Source of the DNA: Priapulus caudatus
Lineage: Eukaryota > Priapulida > Priapulimorpha > Priapulimorphida > Priapulidae
Reading direction: 5' to 3'
NCBI RefSeq assembly: GCF_000485595.1
Contig: NW_014577354.1
Location: 63,041 to 90,798, forward strand
DNA length: 27,758 nucleotides
The stretch's first letter is position 1. Each line of letters begins with the position of its first letter. The notes beneath the pieces were generated by a model, which did not search any database, had not been told where the DNA came from, and saw only the letters and a program-made list of their open reading frames with translations. The translations under genes were made by a program, and so were the position numbers. Positions 17,431-27,695 of the stretch are shown here, one piece after another.

Positions 17431-17741
17431 AACCCGATTCGTGTATCTGCTGTTGTCGAACTAGAAACGAACGTTAAACATAATTGTTAATTACTAGTTG
17501 AGGCAATAATTATTATGATCGATTTTGTTTCGATGCGTTCCGCTCTCGGATGATTTCGATTGAGTATGATTTTCGGATAAATTCAAGCAGCCTGACAGTG
17601 CTTCTAGTGCGTGTTTGAATCTCGCAGCATGCGCGCGGGTTGAAACATGTTAAATCATAATCTATTACGATTTGATTCCTCGCGTATATGATATTACACG
17701 CATGTAGGGCAAGCAAACATGTAATATTACCATAATTTCAT
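17431..17741. other. AT-leaning unassigned island
   Basis: About 310 bp of complex sequence. No open frame of note, no tRNA boxes and no terminal repeats were recognised. Confidence 0.5.
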
Positions 17742-17945
17742 AGCTCGCACACTCGCACATACGTGCTCACACGCACGCTAACGCGCGTACGCGAGCGCAC
17801 ACACGCACACACAAACGCGCGCTTACACGCGCACGCACAACACACACACGCACACGCAAACGCACGCGCACACACGCGCTTACACGCGCACGCACAACAC
17901 GCACACGCACGCGCGCACCTACGCGCACACACACGCACATACTTT
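17742..17945. repeat. (CGCACA)n degenerate repeat
   Basis: CGCACACGC, ACGCGCAC and CACAACACAC words over about 200 bp. A segment around GCGCTTACACGCGCACGCAC occurs twice, near 17,820 and 17,878, showing a local duplication of about 60 bp. Confidence 0.88.
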
Positions 17946-18698
<753 letters not shown>

Positions 18699-19075
18699 TA
18701 GGATTGATCGTATCTCTGTGAAATCACTTCATTATCGTTCTCAATCATTTCTCGCGAATCGAGCAGAAACGGCATTTAATACGCCGTCTGTGTTCATCTC
18801 TCCCCCCCCCCCACACAACTCTCCACACTTCCTCCACGCGAGCACGCACGCACCCACGCACGCACACACACCCACACTCGGCTAGTTTCTACAAGCTGCC
18901 CGAGACTAACTACGAATGTCGGAAAACTTCGCTAGCGGAGAACTTGAGAAATGTCAGACTCAATCAGCGTGCGTGGTCGCGCACACACGCACGCACGCAC
19001 ACACATGCATGTACGCCCACACGAGCATGTATGACCCTTCATGTGCACAGAATCCGTGTGAGTAGTCGAGCATGC
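18699..19075. other. mixed island with (CGCA)n patches
   Basis: About 380 bp with a C10 run near 18,803, CGCAC/CACCC patches at 18,838-18,880 and 18,979-19,020, and no recognisable gene. Confidence 0.55.
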
Positions 19076-19346
19076 GTATGTGCGTGCGTCTGCGTGTGTG
19101 CGCGTGCGTGCGTGCGTGCGTCTGCGTGCGTGTGCGGGTGTGAGCGTGCGTGCGTGACCGAGTGTGTGCGTGCGCGTGTGCGTGTGTGCGTGTGTGCGTG
19201 TGTGCGTGTGTGCGTGTGTGCGTGCGCGTGTGCGTGCGTCTGCGTGCGTTTGCGGGTGTGTGCGTGAGCGGGTGTGTGCCTGTTCGGGTGTGTGCGTGCG
19301 TGCGTGCGTGTGCGGGTGTGTGCGCGTGTGCGTGCGCGCGGCTGAG
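19076..19346. repeat. (GTGC/GTGT)n tract
   Basis: GTGCGTGTGTGC-type repeats with GGGTGTGT and TCTGC variants. It ends in GCTGAGCAGCAGCAGC. Both strands show long Cys-Val-Arg or His-Thr-Arg frames caused by composition. Confidence 0.93.
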
Positions 19347-19527
19347 CAGCAGCAGCGTTGTTTGATATCAGACGAAACAATTCGCGAACGTTAGCTCTAG
19401 AAAGAGCAGAGCGAGAACGCGCAAGAGCAGCAGAGGATCACAGCGTACACGGTTTTGATTCAGATATCCGTCCGGCGTGATTGTTGAGTGTGCACGCGCG
19501 CGTGTGTGCGCGTGTATGTGTGTGCGT

Positions 19528-19530
19528 GCA

Positions 19531-19587
<57 letters not shown>

Positions 19588-19590
19588 TCG
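19528..19590. repeat. (GTGC)n in left arm
   Basis: Nearly pure GTGC tetranucleotide, about 60 bp, mirrored by (GCAC)n at about 27,600-27,665. Confidence 0.95.
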
Positions 19591-19831
19591 CTCGCATCCG
19601 AGAGTCGTCGTCTGATGTTGTTCACGGCGACCGGCGAGACACGCACGACCTGACACCGACACTGACACCAGACCGTCGCGAACTCGAGAAAGGTCAACAT
19701 CATCGTAACAGAAGCTGCGGCTACGGCGGCTACGGTAGTGGCAACGGTGAGACACTGTAATGGGAAGCCTCGACGGCCAGCCAGGACGCGCGCACGAGTA
19801 ATTGTGGCAGATTGCGAAAAGCTCGAACAAG

Positions 19832-20395
19832 GCGGTCGAACAGACGAGAACACGTGAATCATTACGCGTTGGGTTACGCGTCAGACGCGGTCGTAGGCAG
19901 CAGGGGTCGGGGGAGATGGGGGAGGAGGGAGGAGTGAGAGAGGGGGAGGAGAGGGGGAGGTGAGAGAAGGCGGGAGAACAGACGAGAACACGGGAATTAT
20001 TGTGCGTTGGGTTACGCGGTCGCCCCGGGCAGAGGCGTAGGCGGGATGGGCGGAGGGAAAGGAGGGAGGATAGATAGAGCGGGATGGTCCTCGTACGCTT
20101 CCCCAAGCTACATTTGCAGAAGACGGTGCACGTAAAGAGCTACCAGGCGCGAGAGGGGAGTGGGCAGAAGGCTGTAACTAGACGAGAACACGGGAATTAT
20201 GTGTTGGTTGGTTACGCGTCGCCCCGGGCAGGGCGTAGCGCGGGGGCAGAAGGCGGAGAGGGAGGGGGATGGATGAAGAGGAAGGAAGCGGAGAAGCATG
20301 GGGAGGTGAAGAAGGCGGTCGAACAGACGAGAATACTAGAATCATTGCGCGTTGGGTTACGCGGTCGTCGCGGGCGGAGGGAGGGATGGCAGGAG
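19832..20395 (+). repeat. four-copy minisatellite in left arm
   Basis: A core built on GAACAGACGAGAACACGGGA, AATTATTGTGCGTTGGGTTA and CGCGGTCGCCCCGGGC occurs four times, at about 19,838, 19,974, 20,176 and 20,319. The copies are separated by GGAGG-rich spacers of variable length. Spacing is irregular (about 135-200 bp). The third spacing is lengthened by a unique block at 20,084-20,150. All four copies are mirrored in the right arm. Confidence 0.88.
20084..20150. other. left-arm-only unique block
   Basis: About 67 bp (ATGGTCCTCGTACGC to CTACCAGGCGCG) interrupt the purine-rich spacer between minisatellite copies. The right arm passes directly from one side to the other at about 27,035. No target duplication or terminal repeat is obvious. 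Confidence 0.65.
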
Positions 20396-20580
20396 AGGAG
20401 AGCGAGGAGGATGAAAGAGGGAGGAGAGAAGGAGCGAGCGCGCGGTGACGGTGAGAGAGGCGATGTGAGCAGAGATAAAACTAATCGGCCCCACGAGAAA
20501 ACGAGAGATAAAAAGATAGTATTAAATGGAAAGAGAGAGCAGGCGGGCGAAGAGGTGAGGCAAGAGAAGACGGTTTTGAG
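20396..20580. other. purine-rich transition, no gene seen
   Basis: A/G-biased complex sequence between the minisatellite and a GT-rich tract. It is mirrored at about 26,600-26,790, where the + strand is pyrimidine-rich. A long frame crosses it but is composed of Arg, Glu and Gly from the purine bias and is broken in the mirrored copy. Confidence 0.6.
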
Positions 20581-20725
20581 TGCGTGCGCGCCCGCGTATG
20601 TGCGCGTTTGTGTGTGCGCGCGTGTTTGTATGTGTGTGGTTGCGTGTGGGTGCGTGCGCTGCGTGCTCGTGTGTGCCGTTGGCGGGCGTGGGTTATATGC
20701 GTTGCGTGCGTGAGTCCATATGCGG
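20581..20725. repeat. (GTGC/GTGT)n in left arm
   Basis: Degenerate GTGCGCG and GTGTGTG repeats, mirrored by CGCAC/CACA sequence at about 26,430-26,600. Confidence 0.85.
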
Positions 20726-20755
20726 TGCCGTCTTGCATGCGCTTGCGGTGCGCTG

Positions 20756-20829
20756 AGTGAGAGAGAAAGAACAAGAGAGAGAGATGAGCGAGGAAAGCGA
20801 GAGCTGGAGAGCGAGATGAGAGAGAGAGA

Positions 20830-20869
<40 letters not shown>

Positions 20870-20970
20870 AGCGAGAGCGAGATGAGAGAGAGAGAGAGAG
20901 AGGAGAGAAAGAAAGAGAGAGAGAGAGAGAGAGAGAGCGCCGCGCCGAGAGAGCCAGAGCGAGAGAGAGG
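20756..20970. repeat. (GA)n tracts in left arm
   Basis: GAGAGAGA runs broken by GCGAGAGC and GATGAG words, mirrored by CT tracts at about 26,220-26,430. Confidence 0.9.
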
Positions 20971-20984
20971 TGGTAGAGAAGTGA

Positions 20985-21245
20985 GAACAGGGAGGAGTCA
21001 TAAGATCAATAAAGATAAACAATGGCTATGAGAAATGAGGCCGAATGAGGAGCGAAAGGTGGACAGTGTGCACCGACATAGGAGATGCACACACGTCTTG
21101 CTATAGCGAGCGTGCTCTAATTAAAACGTTTCTAACATTGGCCGCGGCTTACAGCTTCCCTCGCCACGCCGCGACATCCCGCTCACTCAATTCCCATTAA
21201 CAGTAATTCGTTTTAGAGCAGGGGATGAGAGATGGTGGGAGCTAT
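20985..21245 (+). repeat. unique core of the left arm
   Basis: About 260 bp of complex sequence (ACAATGGCTATGAGAAATGA, GGACAGTGTGCACCGACATA, GCACACACGTCTTGCTATAG) matched in inverse at 25,930-26,190. It is the best anchor for measuring arm identity because it contains little simple repeat. No frame is conserved between arms. Confidence 0.85.
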
Positions 21246-21289
21246 TGCCAGGTGCTGTGAAGAAGAGCATGGGAAAGGGTTAGGAGGAG

Positions 21290-21468
21290 GAGAGAGAAAA
21301 AAGCTAGAGAGATAGAGAAGGAGATAGAGAGATAGCAGAGGAGGGAGAGAGAGAGGATAGATAGAGAGAATAGAGCAGAGATGGATTATACTATATAATA
21401 TATATATATATATATTATATAAAAGAGAGAGAGAGAGAGAGATAATGCGAGATATATATATATATAGT

Positions 21469-21504
<36 letters not shown>

Positions 21505-21515
21505 GAGAGGAGAAA

Positions 21516-21554
<39 letters not shown>

Positions 21555-21600
21555 AGAGAAAGGAGAGAGCGCGCGCGCACGAGAGAGAAAGATGTAGAGA
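21290..21600. repeat. (GA)n and (TA)n composite in left arm
   Basis: GA runs surround two TA blocks (about 21,391-21,420 and 21,451-21,466). The right arm mirrors the order CT, TA, CT, TA, CT at about 25,640-25,870. Alternating TA and GA tracts are strongly prone to slippage and unpairing. Confidence 0.88.
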
Positions 21601-21604
21601 GATG

Positions 21605-21714
21605 ATTTAGCAGGAAAAAGAGAGAGGCGGAAAGTTATAAAGTTGAGGCGAAATGCGAGACGTTAACAAGGCGGGAAGTGAGAGAGCCTGCCGATAGCGA
21701 GAGAAAGAGCGCAG

Positions 21715-21749
<35 letters not shown>

Positions 21750-21925
21750 TGAGAGAGAGCAGAGAGAGAAAGAGAGAGAGAGAAAGAGAGAGAGAGAGCA
21801 GAGAAAGAGAGAGAGAGAGAGCGCGCGCGAGAGAGGAGATAGTGAGAGATGATTGATAGCAGGAAAAGAGAGAGCGGGAAGTTATAAAGTGAGGGAATGC
21901 GAGAATTACAGGGGAAGGAGAGAGT
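21605..21925 (+). repeat. 240-bp tandem duplication in left arm
   Basis: TAGCAGGAAAAAGAGAGAGG plus GGAAAGTTATAAAGTTGAGG (from 21,608) recurs as TAGCAGGAAAAGAGAGAGCG plus GGAAGTTATAAAGTGAGGGA (from 21,856), with GA tracts between. The same duplication appears inverted at about 25,240-25,575, so it predates the inverted repeat or was copied with it. Confidence 0.85.
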
Positions 21926-21974
21926 GCGATAGGAGAGGAAGAGCGGAGCCAGAGAGAGATGAGAGTGTCCAAGA

Positions 21975-23670
21975 GGGAGAGGAGAGAGACAGGAGAGGTA
22001 GGCCCACTGTGTTCATTAACTATTCTATTCAACGCAAACTCTATTGAATAATAAACGAATTTCCATGAAAATCGCCACTCACTCTGCCCCTTACCATCTC
22101 TCGCCTCTCGTTTATGCCCGCCGCCATCCCACTTCTCTACTCCATAACCGATTTCTTCAAGAGCCGAGAAAAGGGAGAGGATCGAGAGTGCGCAGAGCGG
22201 GAGAGATATGGAGATGTGGGTGGGGAATAAGAGCGAGACGACGATTTAAGAGAATGGAACGATGCAGATGGAGAGGAGATATGCAAGAGAAGAGTCGAGA
22301 GAGAGAGTCATGAAAGAGGAGTGAGGAAGGGGGGAAAAAAAAGAGAGAGATGGGGAGAAAGAGAAGAGCAGCGATGAGAAGGCACAGAAGAGAGAAGGGG
22401 CAGGACAGAGAGAGAGAGGCGAAAGACAGGCCGAGATAAAGCGTCAGGGCCGCTGTATTCATGAACTAATACTCCACTCCGCACTTTCTAGTAAAACGCG
22501 ATATTTTAGCCAATACGCACTTTGCCTGACGCAAATTTGAACGACGTGCGGAGCATGGCGCGGATGGCTGGCGGGAAATAATGTTTATGAGGATGAGGAT
22601 GAGGTTGAGGACGAGGCTGAAGCGACGAGTGGTGGTGGTCTTGTGAGTTAACCGCGAGACATGTGGCGACCCAGAAGCGGCGACGACCAGCAATAGTAAG
22701 CAATGTGAGAGAGCTAAATGCAGGGCAGGCTCTGGAGTATCGGACGCGTAGTGGATAGTTTAGAAGCAAGTCAAGTTTTTGCGGAAGGCGCCGCCGAACG
22801 CGGAATAGGAGCGAGAGAGATAGATAGAAAGCGAGGACGAGAGAGAGAGGAGTGAGGCAAGCGACGAGAGTGAAGAGAGGGAGGCAGAGGCGGAGAATAA
22901 GAGAGAAATAGTGTGAGAGAGAGAGAGGAAGGACGATGAGAGCGCAGAGATGAAGAAAGTGTGAGGTAAGAAATAGCAGAGCAGACGCGTGCAGCAAGAG
23001 AGTGGATGTGAGATGGGAGAGGAGGTAGAATACTGTCATATGTATGGAAAGCGTTAGAGACAGAGGGGGAGAGGGATTGCTGTTGATGAGTGGTGGCGCG
23101 TAGCAAGCGCCATGCAGAGCGACGATGAGCGATATAGAATGCCGGCGGAGATAATGACAGTGCAGAGCGAGCACCATGAGAGCGTGCCATGCGACGACTC
23201 CATCTCTCTCCGCTCTCTCACTTCCCGCCCCGTCCATCCCGCTCGACATAAAAGACTGGGCTGAGCAGAAGGGGGGTGTGTGCATGGAGAGAGAGAGATG
23301 AGAGTGAGAGAGAGAATGCGCTGGCCGCATGTGCAGACTATGAGAGCCGGAGCAACCGCAGATGAGCGATATGAATTGGAGCAGAAAAGAGAAAGAGAGT
23401 ATGAGAGAGAGAGCAGAGCCAGAGAGAGAGACGAGAGCGCGCGCGAGAGCTGAAATGCGAGGAGGATGTGGTGTGAGTGTGGAGTTGAGCAGAGAGAAAG
23501 TGATACCTTACACTTGTCGTCATTGTCCGTGTAAACCACGCGGCGGCACGAGTACCGCTAAACCCGCTGCCGATATCGCTGTTGTGATTGTAGTACATGC
23601 CACAAAATACACGTACGCTTTAAGATTCGCCATTGTATTTGCCATAGATTATCGCTGCCACACACACACA
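21975..23670 (+). repeat. long repeat family, unit B
   Basis: Matches unit A from GACAGGAGAGGTAGG to the (CA)n, in the same orientation 6.7 kb downstream. It contains many single extra bases relative to A, for example inserted C, T or G inside GA runs. It also holds a block of about 48 bp at 23,196-23,243 absent from A and C. It forms the inner part of the left arm. Confidence 0.9.
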
Positions 23671-23671
23671 C
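23583..23671. other. asymmetric centre of the large inverted repeat
   Basis: About 90 bp separate the arms. The centre resembles the sequence after the matching point in unit A: GTAGTACA, GTATTTGC, CATAGATT, ATCGCTG, then (CA)n. The inverted arm therefore begins directly after a (CA)n, exactly where unit A instead continues into unique DNA. This places the turn-around at a microsatellite. Confidence 0.8.
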
Positions 23672-25200
23672 AGCGTTTCGCAGCGTCTTAGCGAGTACGT
23701 CGTCGCGCGCGGTTTACCGGGACAATGACGACAGTGAAGTATCAACTCCTCTCTCTCACTCCATCTATATATACATCTCCCTCCATTTCGCTTTTCTGCG
23801 CGCTCTCTCTCTCTCTCTCTCTCTACTCTCTCTCTCATCTCTTTCTCTTTTCTCTCCTTCATCATCGCTCTCTCGTTCTCGCTCTCTCTCACCGCGCGCT
23901 CTCTCTCTCGTCCTGCTCTCTCTTCTCTACTCTCATGCACAGCCCTCCCCCGTCTCCCTCCATCTTATGTCGCTTCCATGGCACGCTCCTCATGTGCTGC
24001 GCTCTCACTGTCATTTATTCCCCGCATCTCTATATCGCGTCTCTCGCTCTCATGCGCTTGCTCACAGGGACCTGCCCCACTTCACATACACATCCCTCCT
24101 CCTCTCTCTGCTCTTAACTGCTTTCATACACTATGGACAGTATTCTCCCTTCCCTCCCTCTCACATCCCTCTTCTGTGCTCACGCGTCCTGCCTCTCATA
24201 TTTCTCACTCACACCTTTCTTCATCTCTCCGCTCTCATCGTCCTTCCTCATCTCTCTCTCACACCTATTTCTCCTCTTACTTCTTCCCATACTGCCTCCT
24301 CCTCTTCTCACTCTCTCGCTTGCTCACTCTCTCTCTCTCTCTCACCTTTCTATCTATCTCTCTCGCTCTCCATCGCGTTTCGCGCCTTCTCGCAAACGAA
24401 CTTGACCTTGCTTCTAAACTATGCACTCGCGTCGATTATCTCCAGCAAGCTCCTGCCCCACACCCTTTACTCTCTCACAATTGCTATACTTTGCTGTCGG
24501 CGCCGCTTCTGGGGTCGCCACTTGCTCGCCGGCTTTTACTCACAAACAACGCCCCTCGTCTTCAGCCTCGTCCTCAACCTTCATCACTCATCCTCATCCT
24601 TATCCCCAGCATCCGCGCCATGCCCTCCCGTCGTTTCAAATTTGCGTCGCCGCCAAAGTGCCGGTATTGTGCTTTAAAAATCATCGGCCGTTTTATTAGA
24701 GTGGCGGAGTGAGTATAGTCTGAATACAGCGCCCTGACGCTTTATCTCGCCTCCCTTCCCCTCATCTCCTCTCTGTCTGCCCCTTTCTCTCTTTCTGTGC
24801 CTTCTACTCCGCTCTCTTATCTCTTTCCTCCCCATCTCTCTCTTTATTTTTCTCCCTCCCACTCTCTTTCCTGACTTCTCTCTCTCACTCTTCTTCATAT
24901 CTCTCTCCATCGTCGTCGTTCCATTCTCTCTATCTCGCCTTCTTCGCCTCTTTTCCCCACCACCTCTCCATTCTCTCCCTCTCGCACTCTCGATCTCTTT
25001 CCCTTTTTCTCGCCCTCTTGAGAATCGGCACGCTTGATGGCGCTAGAGAATGTGGATCGGCGCGGGCATAGAGATGGCGAGAGATGCGTAAAGGGGCAGT
25101 ACGGTGACGCTGCGATTTCATTGAATTCGTTTATTATCATAGGAGTTTGCGTTAGGAATAAGAATATTAATGAACACAGTGCCCTACTCTCCCTTCTCTT
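23672..25200 (-). repeat. long repeat family, unit C (inverted)
   Basis: The minus strand carries the unit A/B landmarks in order from CTACTGTGTTCAT-like sequence near 25,175 to GTCGTCATTGTCC near 23,730. By eye, A, B and C are about equally different from one another, so C is not simply a read-through copy of B. A computed alignment is needed to be sure. Confidence 0.9.
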
Positions 25201-25234
25201 CTCCCTCTTCTCACTCTCTCTCTCTCTCTCCTCT

Positions 25235-25411
25235 TTCTCTCCTATGCGCACTCTCTCACTTTCCTTGTTAATTCTCGCATTTTCCCTCACTTTATAACTT
25301 TTCCCCTCTCTCTTTTTCCTGCTATCATCTCTCTCACTATCTTTCTCTCTCTCGCGCGCGCTCTCTCTCTCTCTCTCTTTTCTCTCTCTCTCTCTCTTCT
25401 CTCTCTCTCAT

Positions 25412-25468
<57 letters not shown>

Positions 25469-25575
25469 CTCCCTCTTTCTCTCCTATGCGCACTCTCTCA
25501 CTTTCCCCTTGTTAATTCTCGCATTTCCCTCACTTTATAACTTTTCCCCTCTCTCTTTTCCTGCCTATCATCTCT
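25235..25575 (-). repeat. 240-bp tandem duplication in right arm
   Basis: CTATGCGCACTCTCTCACTT through TTATAACTTTTCCCCTCTCT occurs twice, from about 25,242 and 25,482. The two copies differ almost only in homopolymer lengths and one or two bases. The left-arm counterparts are visibly more diverged. Confidence 0.88.
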
Positions 25576-25623
25576 CTTACTATTCCTTTCTCTCTCTTCG
25601 GCGCGCCTCTCTCCTCTCTCTCT

Positions 25624-25704
<81 letters not shown>

Positions 25705-25900
25705 CTTCTCTATTATATATATATATCTTCCATTTCTCTCTCGTCCTCTCTCTTGTATATATATATATATTATATATATATATATATACTATCATCTCTC
25801 TCCTATCTCTCCTATCTATCTCTCTCTCTTCCCTCTCTCTCTATCTTCTATCTCTCTCTATCTTCTAGCTTTTTCTCTCTCTCTCCTCCTACCCGTTTCC
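25576..25900. repeat. (CT)n and (TA)n composite in right arm
   Basis: CT runs enclose TA blocks at about 25,714-25,726 and 25,756-25,788, mirroring 21,290-21,600. Block lengths differ between arms. Confidence 0.9.
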
Positions 25901-25929
25901 ACTTTCTTCTTACACATCAATACTCCACC

Positions 25930-26190
25930 TCTCTCATCCCCTCTCTAACGATTCTGTTATGATATAGTGGAGTGGAGCGTGTGGATTGTCCGCCGGGCTG
26001 TGCGAGGGAAAGCTGGTAAGCCTGTCGTGCAATGTGTAATAGAACGTTAATTAGGAGCTGCGCTATATGCAGGACGTGTGTGCCTCTCTTATGTCGCGTG
26101 CACACTGTTCCATCCTTCGCTCCCTCATTCGCCCGTCATTTCTCTAGCCATTGTTTATACTTATTGATCTCTATTACTCTCCCTGTTCTC
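25930..26190 (-). repeat. unique core of the right arm
   Basis: Inverted counterpart of 20,985-21,245. Examples are GTGTGCCTCTCTTATGTCGC and GCACACTGTTCCATCCTTCG near 26,075-26,120, and CTAGCCATTGTTTATACTTA near 26,144. Mismatches and small indels are scattered rather than clustered. Confidence 0.85.
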
Positions 26191-26219
26191 ACTTCTCTAC
26201 CACCTCTTCTCTCGCTCTG

Positions 26220-26234
26220 GCTCTCTCGCGCGCG

Positions 26235-26330
<96 letters not shown>

Positions 26331-26600
26331 TGCCTCTCTCTTTCTTTCCTCTCTCTCTTCTCGTTCTCGCTCTCGCGTTATCTCGCTCTCTTCGTCTCTC
26401 CTTGTTCTCTCTTCTCTCACTCACTGCTACGCACGCATGCAGGCTACGCACGGCATATGGACTACACGCACGCACGCATATAAACCACGCACGCACGCAC
26501 ACACCGGAGCACGCACGCACGCACCCACACGCACACACACATTACAAACACGCTGCGCACACACAAACGCGCACATACGCGGGCGCGCACGCACTCAGTC
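26220..26600. repeat. (CT)n then (CGCA)n in right arm
   Basis: CT runs (26,236-26,335) and CT-rich sequence lead to ACGCACGCACGC and CACACACA blocks (26,430-26,595), mirroring 20,581-20,970. Confidence 0.9.
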
Positions 26601-26784
26601 TTTCTCTTTGCCTCACTCTTCCGCCCCTCTCTCTCTTTTCCATTTAATCTATCTTTTTATCCTCTCCGTTTTCTCGTGCCGATTAGTTTTTATCTCTCTC
26701 ACATCGCCTTCTCTCACCTCCCCCGGCCTCCTCCTTCTCTCTCCTTCTCCTCCCTCCTCTTCCCTTCTCCTCCATTCCTCCCTC

Positions 26785-27312
26785 CGCCCGACCTCGAACG
26801 ACGCGTAACCAACGCGACGCGCAATGATTCTAGTATTCTCGTCTGTTCGACCGCCTTCTTTCACCTCCCCATCTTCTCCTTCCTTTCCTCTTCCCTCCCC
26901 CTCCTCTCCCCATTCTCCCCCGCCTATCCGCCTCTGCACGGGTGCGAACCAGCGCTAAACCCAACGCCAACAAATAATTCCCGGTGCTTCTCCGTTTCTG
27001 GTTACACCGGCCTTTCTCCCACCTCCCCCTTCCCTCTCCCCCTCTTCTTCCTCCCTCCTTTCCCTCCGCCCTCCCCGCCTCCGCTTGCTTGCCCGGGGGC
27101 GACCGCGTACCCAAACGCACAATTAATTCCCCGCTGTTTCTCGGTCCTGTTCTCCCGCCTTCTCTCACCTCTCCCCTTCTCCTCCCCCTCTCTCACTCCT
27201 CCCTCCTCCCACCATTCCTCCCCCGGACCCCCCTTGCCTGCCTACGGACCGCGTCTGACGCTGTAACCCAACGCCGTAATGATTCAGTGTTCTTCGCTGC
27301 TTCGACCCGCCT
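26785..27312 (-). repeat. four-copy minisatellite in right arm
   Basis: Minus-strand copies of the left-arm core lie at about 26,800-26,860, 26,945-27,000, 27,100-27,165 and 27,245-27,310, separated by CCTCC-rich spacers. Copy number equals that of the left arm, but spacer lengths differ. Confidence 0.85.
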
Positions 27313-27597
27313 TCGTTCGAGCTTTTCGACCAATCTGCCACGCAATTACTCTCGTCGCGCGCGGTCCTGTGTCCCCTGGCCTGGCCGTTCGAGGCTTCCC
27401 ATTACAGTGTCTCACCGTTGCCACTACGCGTAGCCGCCGGTAGCCGCCCAGCCTTCCTGTTACGATGATGTTTGACCTTTCTCGAGTTCGCGACGGTCTC
27501 AGTGTGTCAGTGTCGGTGCGTCAGGCGTCTGTGCGGTCTCGCCGCGTTCGCCTGTGAAACAATCAGACGACGCACTCTCGGTAGTGCGAGCTGAGCG
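27313..27597. repeat. outer complex segment of right arm
   Basis: CGAGGCTTCCCATTACAGTG, GATGATGTTTGACCTTTCTC and AGTTCGCGACGGTCT mirror the left-arm stretch at about 19,610-19,800 (CACTGTAATGGGAAGCCTCG, GAAAGGTCAACATCATCGTA). No conserved frame or RNA gene was recognised. Confidence 0.85.
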
Positions 27598-27599
27598 CT

Positions 27600-27695
27600 A
27601 CGCACGCACGCACGCACGCACGCGACGCACGCACGCACGCCACGCCACGCACGCACGCACGCATGCACGCACACACATCAACGCGCACACACGCG
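27600..27695. repeat. (GCAC)n in right arm
   Basis: ACGCACGCACGC tetranucleotides with CGCC and ATGC variants, mirroring 19,497-19,590. The remaining bases to the window end match 19,441-19,496 in inverse. Confidence 0.93.

Larger units (their letters stand above)
19441..23582 (+). repeat. left arm of a large (about 8.3 kb) inverted repeat
   Basis: This arm mirrors 23,672-27,758. By-eye anchors are GGTTTTGATTCAGATAT (19,450) with its complement near 27,745; the minisatellite at 19,836-20,390 with 26,790-27,310; the core at 20,990-21,170 with 25,990-26,200; the AT tract at 21,385-21,475 with 25,710-25,790; GTTCATTAACTATTC (22,012) with about 25,165; and GTCGTCATTGTCC (23,517) with about 23,730. 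Coordinate sums stay near 47,200, so the arms are collinear without large net indels. Differences are mainly single-base indels. The outer limit is set by the window end, so the arm may be longer. Confidence 0.93.

Noticed and set aside
20084-20713. 209-residue frame in the left arm
   Set aside because: Arg/Glu/Gly-rich from purine bias. The mirrored right arm lacks the frame and has many indels.
23583-23671. A sequencing hairpin-adapter remnant at the palindrome centre
   Set aside because: The centre resembles genomic sequence after unit A (GTAGTACA, GTATTTGC, ATCGCTG). I do not recognise a common adapter there, although a fully trimmed adapter would leave no trace.
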